A DNA stretch of 64,000 nucleotides from CAZQFV01 sp964592645 (GTDB lineage: Bacteria; Chloroflexota; Chloroflexia; DTKN01): contig CAZQFV010000009.1 in assembly GCA_964592645.1 (NCBI GenBank), positions 1 through 64,000 on the forward strand, given 5' to 3'. The translations under genes were made by a program, and so were the position numbers. Each line of letters opens with the position of its first letter. Position 1 is the stretch's first letter. The notes beneath the pieces were generated by a model. The model did no database searches. It saw only the letters and a list, made by a program, of their open reading frames with translations, and was not told the origin of the DNA. Positions 53,289 to 62,900 of the stretch are shown in pieces.

Positions 53289-56200
53289 GCTCGATGGGCA
53301 GCGTGAAGGAGAACGTGGAGCCCTGCCCGGCTACGCTCTCCGCCCAGATGCGGCCCCCATGGGCGGCGATGATCGAGTGGGCGATCGAAAGCCCCAGCCC
53401 GGTCCCGCGGGGCCTGCTTCCCGCCTTGCGAGCGCAGTAGAACTTTTCAAACAGGTGGGGCAGGTCTTCCGCGGCGATGCCCGGCCCCTGGTCGGAGACG
53501 TCGACCCGGACGGTGTCGCCCTCGACATAGGCACGTAGGGTCACCTGGCTGTTGGCGGGCGCGTACTTGATGGCGTTGTCGAGCAGGTTGTTGATCACCT
53601 GCCCCAGGCGCCGGCCGTTGCCCCAGACCAGGGGCAGGTCCGCGGCGACGGAAGGCCGCAGTTCCACCGGCTTGATCGCCGCCGGCCCGGCCATCTGGTC
53701 CAGCGATTCGGCGATGACGGCGGCCAACTGGCACGGGGCCATCTCCATTTCTACCCCAGCCTCGATCTTGGCCAGGTCGAGCAGACTCTCCACCAGCTCG
53801 GTCATGGCCCCGACCTGGTACAGGATACGCTGCACGAAGTGGGCCTGGTTCTTGGTCAGGGGGCCGGCCAACTCGAGCATCTCGGCAAAGCCCTGGACCG
53901 CGCCCAGGGGCGTGCGCAGGTCGTGGGAGACATTGGCCACGAAGTCGCTCTTTATGCGGTCCAGCTCTTTCAGGGCCGTGATGTCCTGCATGGTGATGAC
54001 CGCGCCCACCGCCGGGATGGGGGTCAGCGTGGCGTAGAGGGTGCGGCCGTCCTCCAGCGGCACCTCGGCCCGCCGGGGGCCGGCGCGGTTTGGATGCAGC
54101 AGGGACTCGACGGCCGGGTGTCGCACGGCCGAACCTAGCGGCCGGCCGACCACGGCCTGCTGCTCCAGCCCGAACAGGTCCGCCGCCGAGCGGTTCACCC
54201 GCAGCACCTTGCCATCCTCGTTCAGGACGATCACGGCGTCGGCCGTCCCCTCGATGACCGTCTCCAGGCGGGCGCGCTCACTGCGGATGGCGGCGAACAG
54301 GGAGGCGCGCTGGACCACGCTGCTGGCCTGGCCGGCGATGGAGGTGAGCAGGTCCAGGTCTTCGGCGTCAAAGCGGCCGGCCTGCGGGTGGGTCACCGTC
54401 AGCACGCCGCCGACCTGCCCCTGGACCAGGAGCGGGACGACGACCGCCGAACGGGCGACGCGGGTCTCTCCGGGGAGCTTGATCCAGCGGGGGTCGGCGT
54501 CCGTGTCCGGGATGAGCAGCCCCTGGCCGTGGCGGACTACCCACCCGGCGGCCCCGCGTTCCAACACCTCCCGCACCAGTTCTAGGGGCTCGCCGCCGGG
54601 CCGCAGCAGGATGCTGTGCGTGGGCCGTCCGTCGGTGTCTAGGAGGATGATGCTGCCTCCCTGGGCGCCGACGCTGGCCTGGGCTGCCCCCAGGATGTGG
54701 CGGAGCACCTCTTCGACCTCCAGGTCGGCGTTCAGTTCGCGGGCGACGCGGTAGAGGGCCTCCAGGCGGTCGCGGTCGTGGCGGATGCGCTCATAGAGGC
54801 TGGCGTGCTCGATGGCCGTGGCCACCTGGCCGGCAAGGTCCTGGGTGCGGTGCAGGTCCTGTGGCGTGTAGCTTTGGGGCGGGCGGGCGGCCAGGAGCAG
54901 GGCCCCCATGGTGGTGCCGTGGGAGCGCAGCGGCACGGCCAACCAGGAGGCCAGAGCGGCCAACTGCGGCGGAAAGGTCTCCTGGGCGCAGTCGCCGATG
55001 CACACCGACTCGGCCTGCCGCAGCGCACGCGCCAACGGCCCGTGCTGCTCGGCATCGAAGAGCTCCGGCAGGGCCGAGGCGCCGTGGGGTGACAATCCGA
55101 TGCTGGCGGCGGGGATCGGGTAGCCGTCCTGGAGCAGGACGATGGCCGCGGCGTCGTACGCCAGGACGCGGCGCAGTTCGTCCAGGGCCAAGGTCAACAC
55201 CTGGTCCAACTCCAGGCTGGTGTTGACCACGCGGGAGAGGGTAGCCATGGCGTCGGCCTGTTGGCGGGCGCGCTGCTCCTGGCGGTAGATCCGGCTGCGC
55301 TCCAGGGTGAGGGCCACCTGGATGGCCAGGGTATAGAGGATACGCGCGTCGTCGTCGTCGAAGTGGTCCTGACGCGGGCTTTGCACGTCGATGATGCCCA
55401 GGGGCTGCTCCGGGGCGGAGAGGGCCGTGGTTATGGCAGACCGCGCCCGCCCCAGGCGGGGCAGCCCCAGCGGGTGGGGCCGGGCGGCGAGGTCGTTCTC
55501 GATCAGCGGCCGGCCGGCCCGGTGCAGTTGCTCCAGCGCCTCCGGGGGCACCGACACCGCCTGACCCGGCTTCTGGGTCACGGCGTCGTCCCCCGTATTG
55601 AGCGCCTGGAGCACCATCCCTTGCTCGGTGCGCAGGTAGATGGCCACGGTAAAGTAGCCGAACTCCTCGCGCAGGGTGCGCGCGGCCTCCGCGGCCAGGT
55701 CCTCGACCTCCCACAGGGCAGCAAAGCGTCGGCCGGCCTGCTCCACCAGCGCCGTCTGGCGGGCCTTTTGCCGCAGCTCCTCGCTGCGCTCCAGGACGCG
55801 GGCCTCGATCGTGCGTTGCAGCCGGCGGACCTCTTGGCGCAGCTCCCGGATCGTGGCCTGCTGGCGCAGGAGTTGGGAAAACAGGGAGCCGCGCAGCGCG
55901 GCCAGCGGGTTGAGGCGGGCCGGCCCACGCCGCCGGCCGGCCGGCGGCGTGGGCCAGGAGATCTCGTAGGTACAGCGGTCCGCGCCGTAGGCGGTGCCGT
56001 TCAAGAGAACATTGCCATCGGCCTGGGGGGAGCCCTGGGGGGCGCGGCCGCCAGCCGGCGAGGGAGCCTCCCGCGCCGGCCCGTTGTCTCCTGCTACCCA
56101 GGCGCGGTCCCGCTCCCGAAGGGCCTCACCCGGCAGCGCGGCGCAGCGCGGTTCGTGGACCTGGACCTTTTCCACCCCCCAGAGCCGCGGGATGGCCGCC

Positions 56201-56637
56201 AGCAGGTGGCGGGTGTAGGCGCAGATCTCCGGGCAGGGGCGGCTCCCCGGCGCGGGGACGACCTCCAGGACCACTCTGCCGGGGGCGCATTCGCGGACCA
56301 CGACCTGGGCCTCGCGCTGCAGCAGCCCCAGGTAGGTGCCGGCCTGGCTCAGCAGGGCCTCGGGGCTGCCGGCCAGGGTGGCCTGCATGGAGATGGGGCC
56401 AAAGGGACAGGGCGCAGCGGCGGCCTCGCCCACATGGGCCGCCATCTGCGGATCGTCGAGCAGGCCGGCCGCCCGTTCCAGGAGCTCGACGAACTGGGCT
56501 GCCGGGATCCAGTTCTCGGTGTCGAACAGGTCCTGGCCGGGGGGCCGGCCGGCCAGCAGGTCGGAAGGGGACAGACCGTGCTCGTTGATATAGCGAAAGA
56601 GTGGGCGCAGCGCCCGACAACTGACTTCGCCCGGCAT
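53272..56637 (-). CDS. large sensor histidine kinase: AraC-like sensory start, three GAF, PAS, HisKA, ATPase
   Basis: A 1121-residue cytoplasmic kinase. The first 165 residues resemble the N-terminal ligand domain of AraC-type regulators (LRPLFRYINEHGLSPSDLL, then ENWIPAAQFVELLERAAGLL); this is a by-eye match. A coiled coil (about 250-300) is followed by GAF domains near 305-445, 465-615 and 630-770, a PAS near 785-880, HisKA with VSHDLRTPLG (His near 902), and an ATPase domain with NLLDNAIKYAP, DQGPGI and GTGLGLSIA. No partner regulator is adjacent. ATG 56637 follows GGAGG at 6 bases. Confidence 0.92.
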   Translation of the reverse strand: MPGEVSCRALRPLFRYINEHGLSPSDLLAGRPPGQDLFDTENWIPAAQFVELLERAAGLLDDPQMAAHVGEAAAAPCPFGPISMQATLAGSPEALLSQAGTYLGLLQREAQVVVRECAPGRVVLEVVPAPGSRPCPEICAYTRHLLAAIPRLWGVEKVQVHEPRCAALPGEALRERDRAWVAGDNGPAREAPSPAGGRAPQGSPQADGNVLLNGTAYGADRCTYEISWPTPPAGRRRGPARLNPLAALRGSLFSQLLRQQATIRELRQEVRRLQRTIEARVLERSEELRQKARQTALVEQAGRRFAALWEVEDLAAEAARTLREEFGYFTVAIYLRTEQGMVLQALNTGDDAVTQKPGQAVSVPPEALEQLHRAGRPLIENDLAARPHPLGLPRLGRARSAITTALSAPEQPLGIIDVQSPRQDHFDDDDARILYTLAIQVALTLERSRIYRQEQRARQQADAMATLSRVVNTSLELDQVLTLALDELRRVLAYDAAAIVLLQDGYPIPAASIGLSPHGASALPELFDAEQHGPLARALRQAESVCIGDCAQETFPPQLAALASWLAVPLRSHGTTMGALLLAARPPQSYTPQDLHRTQDLAGQVATAIEHASLYERIRHDRDRLEALYRVARELNADLEVEEVLRHILGAAQASVGAQGGSIILLDTDGRPTHSILLRPGGEPLELVREVLERGAAGWVVRHGQGLLIPDTDADPRWIKLPGETRVARSAVVVPLLVQGQVGGVLTVTHPQAGRFDAEDLDLLTSIAGQASSVVQRASLFAAIRSERARLETVIEGTADAVIVLNEDGKVLRVNRSAADLFGLEQQAVVGRPLGSAVRHPAVESLLHPNRAGPRRAEVPLEDGRTLYATLTPIPAVGAVITMQDITALKELDRIKSDFVANVSHDLRTPLGAVQGFAEMLELAGPLTKNQAHFVQRILYQVGAMTELVESLLDLAKIEAGVEMEMAPCQLAAVIAESLDQMAGPAAIKPVELRPSVAADLPLVWGNGRRLGQVINNLLDNAIKYAPANSQVTLRAYVEGDTVRVDVSDQGPGIAAEDLPHLFEKFYCARKAGSRPRGTGLGLSIAHSIIAAHGGRIWAESVAGQGSTFSFTLPIEQKKGG

Positions 56638-56682
56638 AGGCCGCCTCCGAAACGATCCCCAGGTTTACTGGTCCCCAGGACC

Positions 56683-56691
56683 ATTATACTA
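56683..56691 (-). promoter_or_regulatory. promoter for the large kinase
   Basis: Minus strand TAG then TATAAT (56688-56683); the -35 is weak (TGGCAA at 17 bases). It is divergent from the lipoprotein promoter. Confidence 0.5.
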
Positions 56692-56705
56692 CGAAACGGG
56701 GCGGT

Positions 56706-56734
56706 TTGCCATCGGCCGGCCTTTGTAGTAGAAT
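56706..56734 (+). promoter_or_regulatory. promoter for the lipoprotein gene
   Basis: TTGCCA (56706-56711), 17 bases, TAGAAT (56729-56734), with TAG before the -10; about 75 bases before the ATG at 56811. Confidence 0.6.
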
Positions 56735-56810
56735 GGCCCCGGCCGGTGCATTCTGCGGCGTTGGAGCGGGGCCGGGTCCCCGGCGGATGTTTTTCCAAGC
56801 GAGGATCGCG

Positions 56811-57368
56811 ATGCGCGCACGTCAAATCCTGTTGACCCTGGTCCTCGGCCTTTCCTTGTTGCTCTCCTGCGGCGGCCAGGCGCTCATCACCACGCCGGCC
56901 AGGGACCTCAACCTGGCGGCGGTGGACCTGGGGAGCGGCTACACGATGGCGGCGGACGAGGGGCTGGAGACGTTCATGCAGGAGATGAACGTTGAGCAGC
57001 TCGGTGAGATCCGCAGCGCCAGCTACCGCACCTTCCAGGGGGAGTCGGGGGATGTGGTGTTGTCCATGGTCCTTGTCCTGCAGAGCGCGGCGACGGAGGA
57101 CAACCTGCACGAGCTGACCACGGGTTTCGCCAGGGGCCTGTCCGACAGCCTGGGTGGGGTGGCGCTCGGTGAGCCGGAGCCCCCGGCGTTGGGCGAAGAG
57201 GCCGTTATGCGCCATGTCGAGGTCGCCGAAAAGGGCGTATCCCTGTCTTTTTTGGGCTTCCGCCGGGCCAATGTCATCGGCGTCATCGCCGTCAAGGGGC
57301 CGGCCGGCGCGGCGACGCCAGCGTTGGCCACCGAGTTCGGCCGGGAGCTTCTGGCCAAGTGCAGGTAG
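56811..57368 (+). CDS. exported lipoprotein of unknown function
   Basis: A 185-residue protein with a lipoprotein signal: basic MRARQ, hydrophobic LLTLVLGLSLL, and the lipobox LLSCGG with Cys near residue 20. After the anchor comes a soluble domain (DLNLAAVDLGSGYTMAADEG to the end) with no recognised family; the later SLSFLGFRRANVIGVIAVKG suggests a mixed alpha/beta fold. ATG 56811 follows AGGA. A frame from 56706 is open too but overlaps the promoter. It is followed by a noncoding stretch of 206 bases. Confidence 0.75.
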   Translation: MRARQILLTLVLGLSLLLSCGGQALITTPARDLNLAAVDLGSGYTMAADEGLETFMQEMNVEQLGEIRSASYRTFQGESGDVVLSMVLVLQSAATEDNLHELTTGFARGLSDSLGGVALGEPEPPALGEEAVMRHVEVAEKGVSLSFLGFRRANVIGVIAVKGPAGAATPALATEFGRELLAKCR

Positions 57369-57450
57369 CGCCTTGCCGCGGCCCTTTCTTGCGGACTACC
57401 ACGTACGCATCGAGGCGGAGGAAACGGGAGAATCTGTTGTTGGAGGCAGA

Positions 57451-57560
57451 GAAGTAGCAGGAAGCAGGAAGCAGGAACCGATGGTATCCTGCACCCGGCA
57501 TCCGGCATCTTGCCTCCTGCCCCTCTAGCCCATGCTACCTTCTCCTCTGCTTCCTGGAAC
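57451..57560. repeat. intergenic low-complexity palindromic element
   Basis: Three GCAGGAA-like direct repeats (57457-57477) face inverted forms (TCTTGCCTCCTGC at 57508-57520 and CTTCCTGG near 57550). Surrounding bases 57369-57574 hold no gene. This type of element is common between genes in related genomes. Confidence 0.5.
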
Positions 57561-57574
57561 CTCGGGGGTCTGCC

Positions 57575-58279
57575 ATGTCCTACCGCGGAGTCTTCTTCGA
57601 CGTCGACGGCACTCTCATCGGGCTGCGTCCCGAGCCGGAGGTCTTTTACCGGCAGGTCTGCGCCGAGCGCGGCCTGCCCTGGACGGAGGCCGGCCTCCAG
57701 GCCCGCGCCGTGGTCATGCGCTTCCTCAATGCGCATGGGCTGGAGTACATCGGCGACGAACGCGGGTTCTGGCGGGCGGCCAATCGCCAGGTCTTTCTCT
57801 ACCTGGGGGCAGGCGAGGATGCCGCGGCCTGCGCGGCCCGTTTCCAGGAGCTCTTCTATGCCGGCGCGGAGGAGTACTGCTTTCCCGACGTGCTGCCCAC
57901 GCTGCAGGGGCTGCGGGCCCGGGGCTATCTATTGGGCGCCCTCACCGGCCGGCTCTACTCCAACGAAGGGACGCTGGTGGAATTGGGCTTGCGCCCCTAC
58001 TTTGCTTTCTACCTCTATGCCGGTGAGCTGGGCGTGCTCAAGCCGGACCCGCAGCTCTACCACGAGGCGCTGGGCCGGGCCGGACTGCCGGCCGCGGCCG
58101 TCGTCCTGGTGGGCGATCAGCCGGCCGACGTGGAGGGAGCGCACGGCGTGGGCATGACGCCCCTGCTCGTCGCGCGCGCGGGGGCGGAAGCATGGGCCGA
58201 CAGCGTGCGGCAGGTATCCGACCTGCGCCAGTTGCTCCCCTGGCTCGACGGACTGTCCGCCGGACGCGATGGCCTCTAG
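57575..58279 (+). CDS. HAD-superfamily hydrolase
   Basis: A 234-residue subfamily IA HAD phosphatase. Motif I is FFDVDGTLIGL near residue 7, motif II GALTGRLYSN near 123 (Thr), motif III KPDPQLYHEAL near 153 (Lys), and motif IV GDQPADVEGAHGVGM near 177. The cap domain lies between residues 20 and 90. Substrate cannot be deduced. It follows a GGGGGT ribosome-like stretch. Convergent with the MFS gene. Confidence 0.9.
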   Translation: MSYRGVFFDVDGTLIGLRPEPEVFYRQVCAERGLPWTEAGLQARAVVMRFLNAHGLEYIGDERGFWRAANRQVFLYLGAGEDAAACAARFQELFYAGAEEYCFPDVLPTLQGLRARGYLLGALTGRLYSNEGTLVELGLRPYFAFYLYAGELGVLKPDPQLYHEALGRAGLPAAAVVLVGDQPADVEGAHGVGMTPLLVARAGAEAWADSVRQVSDLRQLLPWLDGLSAGRDGL

Positions 58280-58293
58280 AAGCCATCTTGTGA

Positions 58294-58363
58294 ACCACAA
58301 AGGCACCAAGACACGAAGGTTTCTTGATTCTGCTTCTTCTTGGTGCCTTCATGCCTTCGTGGT
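58294..58363. repeat. imperfect inverted repeat between convergent genes
   Basis: ACCACAAAGGCACCAAG (58294-58310) is nearly complementary to an arm ending at 58363 (CTTGGTGCC at 58339-58347, then CCTTCGTGGT). It has the look of a dispersed Chloroflexota-type palindrome and may serve as a bidirectional terminator for the HAD and MFS genes. Confidence 0.65.
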
Positions 58364-58375
58364 ATGAGATGGATT

Positions 58376-59692
58376 TTAGTCAGCGGGCTGTGTTTCCGGG
58401 GATGGGCGGGCCGGGAGCCGCCAGGTCAGCAGGTGGGCCAGCAGGAGGACGCCGGCCGTGACGGCAAAGAGCGCGCCGTAGGAGGCCCGCTCTTGCAGCC
58501 AACCGCCCAGCGGCGGCAGGGCGATCAGGATGCCGGCGCTGGTGTTAAAGATCCCGAGGTAGGTGGGCCGGCGGTCGGCCGGCGATAGCTCCAGGGTGTA
58601 GTTGAACCAGCCCAACATGCCCGCGCTCAACGTGACGCCGATGCAGAAAAAGACCCAGGCGTAGGCGACGACGATTGCGGGGCTGCTCCTGGCCCCGCTG
58701 ATGTACAGGGCCAGGCCCAGGAGCGGCGCCGTCGCGCCGAGCGCCGTGGCGACCTGGATCACCCGCTGGCTGCCCCACCGCTCGCTCAGTGCGCCCAGAA
58801 CCAGGCTGGCGACGATGCCGCCCGCCGTCTGGACCGTGTTGAAGATGCCCACGGTCTCCGGCCCCAGCCCCAGCCCGTCCCGCGCAAAGACGATGTAGTA
58901 GTAGAGCGCCAGCGCATCGCACCCGGCCAGCAGGCGAACCAGGAGCAGACGGCGAAAGGTCGCGTCTCGGCGTATCGTGCTGATCAAGCTCTGTACGTAT
59001 GCTCGCCAAGACAATCGCTCCTGCTCGGCCGGCCCGGCCGGCTCGCGGATCTGCGTCAGGAAGAGGAAGGAGATCAGCAGAAACAGGCCGGCCAGCCCGA
59101 TGATGGCGGCATAGTTGTGGGGGAACGAGGGGCCCTGGGCGCTCAGCAGCAGGGCGATTAGCGCCCCGGCGCCGATCGCCAGCACCCCGCGGATGGACTG
59201 GGCCAGCCCGATCATGCGCCCGCGCCGGTTGGGCGGGATGCACTTGGCGTACACGTCGAACCAGGCGACCGAGGCCAGCGAGTCGCCGGCCATGAAGATG
59301 GCCTGGGCGGCAAAGAGCAGCAGCAGGGCCAGGCGCGGGCTGCCCAGGCCGAGCCACAGCGCGGCGGCGTAGAGCAGGTAGGCCGGCCGGCCAAGGGCCG
59401 TGCCCAGGATCAGGAACGGCTTCTTCCGCGGCCGGCTGGCCAGGAAGCGGGCATAGAGCATCTGCGGCAGCAGCCAGGCCCCCGACGTCACCGCGGAGAG
59501 CAGTCCGACGGCGACCGGGTTGTCGGTCAGCCGGCGCACCAGGTCGGGCAGGGTCGTCGTCGTGCTGGCGAAGGTGGCAGCCAGGCCAAAGGCGATGGCA
59601 TCACCGAGGAGCATGGCAAAGTTGTGGCGGTAATACGCGGATTCGATCACGGACGGACACGGACTTTGGCCACGGATAAACGGGCCGTCCAT
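58376..59692 (-). CDS. MFS transporter
   Basis: About 438 residues with twelve hydrophobic segments. MFS features include the loop RPRKKPFLILG between helices 2 and 3 and a mid-chain loop with QIREPAGPAEQERLSW; the second half repeats the fold with ALSERWGSQRVIQ. Substrate not deducible. The start is uncertain: ATG 59692, a GTG just before it, and ATG 59728 are in frame, none with a good ribosome site. Convergent with the HAD gene. Confidence 0.85.
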   Translation of the reverse strand: MDGPFIRGQSPCPSVIESAYYRHNFAMLLGDAIAFGLAATFASTTTTLPDLVRRLTDNPVAVGLLSAVTSGAWLLPQMLYARFLASRPRKKPFLILGTALGRPAYLLYAAALWLGLGSPRLALLLLFAAQAIFMAGDSLASVAWFDVYAKCIPPNRRGRMIGLAQSIRGVLAIGAGALIALLLSAQGPSFPHNYAAIIGLAGLFLLISFLFLTQIREPAGPAEQERLSWRAYVQSLISTIRRDATFRRLLLVRLLAGCDALALYYYIVFARDGLGLGPETVGIFNTVQTAGGIVASLVLGALSERWGSQRVIQVATALGATAPLLGLALYISGARSSPAIVVAYAWVFFCIGVTLSAGMLGWFNYTLELSPADRRPTYLGIFNTSAGILIALPPLGGWLQERASYGALFAVTAGVLLLAHLLTWRLPARPSPETQPAD

Positions 59693-59931
59693 CAGGGACA
59701 CTTGCTGCCTGCTACTTTCCAGGAGCATGGTAGCACAACTGCCGGCCTGGGGCAAACGCCCCAAACGGGCATTCGCTCATAAACGCCGTGGCCGAACGAA
59801 TGGCGACCCGAAGCGTTCCTGGTGGCGGCTGGGATGCCCGTTCCTGCGGAAGCAGCGGACGCGCTGCGCCGGCATGGGGGCCGCCGTAGGTGCCGGAGTG
59901 GAATGATGAGCGGGTATCAGCCCTAAAAGAG

Positions 59932-59955
59932 GAGCGGGGGCCGGGGCCCCCGCTC
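59932..59955 (-). terminator. intrinsic terminator of the SdrD-B exoprotein gene
   Basis: A GC-rich palindrome (arms GAGCGGGGGCC and GGCCCCCGCTC) about 26 bases after the stop on the minus strand, followed by CTCTTTTA. The stretch 59765-59980 holds no gene otherwise. Confidence 0.75.
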
Positions 59956-59980
59956 GCGTCGGTACGCCTGTTGTTGCAGG

Positions 59981-62900
59981 CTATTTGGTGATCAGCGGGA
60001 AGAAGAAGGTGTAGGGGACGGTCGCCACGGCTGGGCCGTGGGTGGAGCGCATGCCGTTCCAATCCACGTCCTCCAGCATGTACTCGTAGGTCACGCCGGC
60101 GACCACATCCGTGTCGAGGAAGGTGTAGCTGGCCCCATAGCCCTGTCCCGGGGGGACCTGCGAGCGGATCAGCGCTGCGTTGACCCGGTCATAGCTTGCG
60201 GTGCCGGCCTGCCGGCGGTACAGGTTGAAGCCGGCGTTGTCCTCCTCCGAGGCCGTCTCCCAGGCCAGCGTGATGTGTCCGGGCCGGCCGGCGGCGGTGA
60301 AGTAGAGCAACTTCACGGCCAATGGGCCGATCGGCCAGCGGTAGTCCTCCACCTCGCCGCCACGCGCCAGGCCAAAGGCCGCGATGGTGGTCATCGCCGC
60401 GCTGTCGTACAGCCGGAAGCGCGTGTAGATGTAGGAGCCCGGCGGCGTCGAGGGGACGTCGACCGTCAGGGCGTTGTTGCCGGCGGGCACGCTGCCAAAG
60501 ACCACCATCTCGCCGGCCCCGAACGAGCCGTCGCCGTTCCAGTCGAAGAAGCCCACCAGATAGCCGTTGTTCCCGGTCACGGTCACGTTCAGGTCCACCG
60601 TGCTGCCGGCCGTCCAGGTCTGCCGGGCGCCCAGCGCCACGCCGTCATCGCTATCGCCGTCGGCGGCGGCCGTCGGCTGGCCGTTGGCCTCCGCGGTGAT
60701 CGTGCTCCCCAGCCTCGGCCCGCCGAGGATGTGCCCGGCGCCCGCACTGCCGACATAGGTGCGGTAGCTGTCCGGCAGGTCGCCGTAGTCCACGGCGGCG
60801 TAGTAGCCAAAGTCCCGATGGTAGACGTTGGCGTTGTTGATGGTCACCGGCTGGTAGTAGGGCTGCGGCGTGGGCGTGTTCTGGGTCAGGCCGGCCAGTT
60901 GCGGCGAGTTGGGGTCCACGGAGACCGCATAGTTCCCGTTGGGCAGCCCTGTGAACGCATAGTACCCATAGGCGTCCGTGGTCGCCGTGCCGATGATGGC
61001 GCCGTCTTTCCACAGGTAGACGGTGATATTGGCATAGGGGGTGTCGGTGCCGGTGATGTACAGGCCGCCGTTGTTCTCGACGTCGAAGAATGTGAAGCCG
61101 CTGATGGTATAGTCGCCGGCGTAGCGGTAGCCAAAGTCGGCGGTGAGGTTGCTGCCGCCCTGGGGCAGGGTGACGGCGGTGACGTGCGGCGTGCCCGTGC
61201 CGTCCAGGTCGTAGGTGGGGGTGAGGCCGGCCGGCAGGGTGGAGGAGTCCACCTGCACATAGTACGACGTTCCGCTCAGGTTGCCGAAGGTGTAGTAGCC
61301 GTCCGAGTCGGTCTGGGTGGTCGCCAGGACACTGTTGCAGTCGACGTCGGCACACAACCGTACCGTCACATACCCGATGCCCTGCTCGCCGTCGTCCTGC
61401 AGGCCGTCGCCGTCGTTGTCGAACCAGATATAGTCGCCGATGACGCCGGTTGGACGGTAGCCAAAGTCGCGGCTCATATCGATCTGCCCCACGCGCAGGT
61501 TCACGCCGGAGGCGCCGTCGCAGAGGCCCGAACCGGTGCAGGGTTCCAGCCAGTCGGGGTCGCCGCTCTGGTTGTAGCCGGAGGGGATGCCGCTGTCCAC
61601 CTTGACCACATAGTTGCCGGCCGGCAGGCCGCTGAAGAGATAGAGGCCGTCGGCGTCGGTAACGTCGGTCGCCAGCGGGGTGGCGGAGAGCGTATCGGTG
61701 ATGGCATTATAGACGCCGTCGCCGTCCACATCGGTCCAGGTGTAGAGACCCACCGTCACGCCAGCGATGCCCGGCTCGCCGATGTCCTGGTTGCCGTTGC
61801 CGTTGTTGTCCTGCCAGACGCGGTCGCCGATAGCCCCCAGCGGCTGGAAGCCAAAGTCGGCGTCCAGGTAGGTGTTGCCGCCGCTGATGGCAATCGGGTC
61901 GGTCGTGGTCGGCGTGCTCGGCGCGTAGGGATGGCCGTAGGGGTCCTCGGGCAGGTCGGCGTCGGCGTCGTCCACCACCACGCGGTACGTGGCGTCAGGC
62001 AAGTTCTCAAAGAGGTACTTGCCGTCGGCGTCGGTGACGGCGCTGGCCACGCGGGCGTAGGTGCCGTCGCCATTGAGGTCGACCTCCAGCCAGACGGTGA
62101 TGTTGGCGATGCCGGTCTCCGTTGGGCCGCCCTGCACGCCGTCGCCGTTCATGTCGCGGTAGACGGTGTCGCCGATGCTGCCGACGCCCCGCGGCTGGTA
62201 GCCAAAGTCCACCGTGTCATCGCTCGGCCCCAGCGCGGCCAGGCCGCGGTTGTTGCAGATCAGGCAGACGCCGCTCTCGTCGGGGTCCTGGGTCTGGACG
62301 ACGCCGGCCGGGAAGTCGGGATCGTCCGTGGCGACGAGGACCAGGTAGCTGCCGGCGGCCAGGTTGGTGAACTCGTAGAAGCCGCTGCCGTTGGTCGCCG
62401 TGCTGGCAATGAAGGCGTCCTCGGGGTCGATGATGCCGTTGCCGTTGACGTCCTCGTAGAGTTGCACGGTGACGTCGGGGATGCCCTCCTCGTTGCCGTC
62501 CTGCGTGCCGTCGCCGTCCCAATCGTAGTAGAGCGTGTCGCCAAGGGTGTAGGAGCCCGTCTTGCGGAAGCCAAAGTCGTGCGAGCCGGAGAGCGTGCCG
62601 GCCACGGCGGTAAAGGTGATGCGGTTGTTGATCGAGCCGTCGGACTCGCCGGTCTGCGTCCAGTTGAAGCTGGACGGTAGGGAGGTGGTGTCCACGGCAA
62701 TGCAGTAGGTATTGCCGGCGGTGAGGTTGCCGAACTGGTAGCGCCCGTTGGCGTCGGTCGTCGTGGTGGCAATCGGGGTGCCGCTGCAGTCGCTGGTGTT
62801 GTAGAGCCAGACGGTGACGGAGCCGATCGGCCCTTCGCCGGGGTCCTTGTCGCCGTCGCCGTTGTTGTCTTCCCACACGGAACCGTAGACGCCGGGGTTG

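Noticed and set aside
60038..62680. 880-codon open frame antisense to the SdrD-B repeats
   Set aside because: Val/Gly/Asp-rich mirror of the repeats, no signal peptide or domain.
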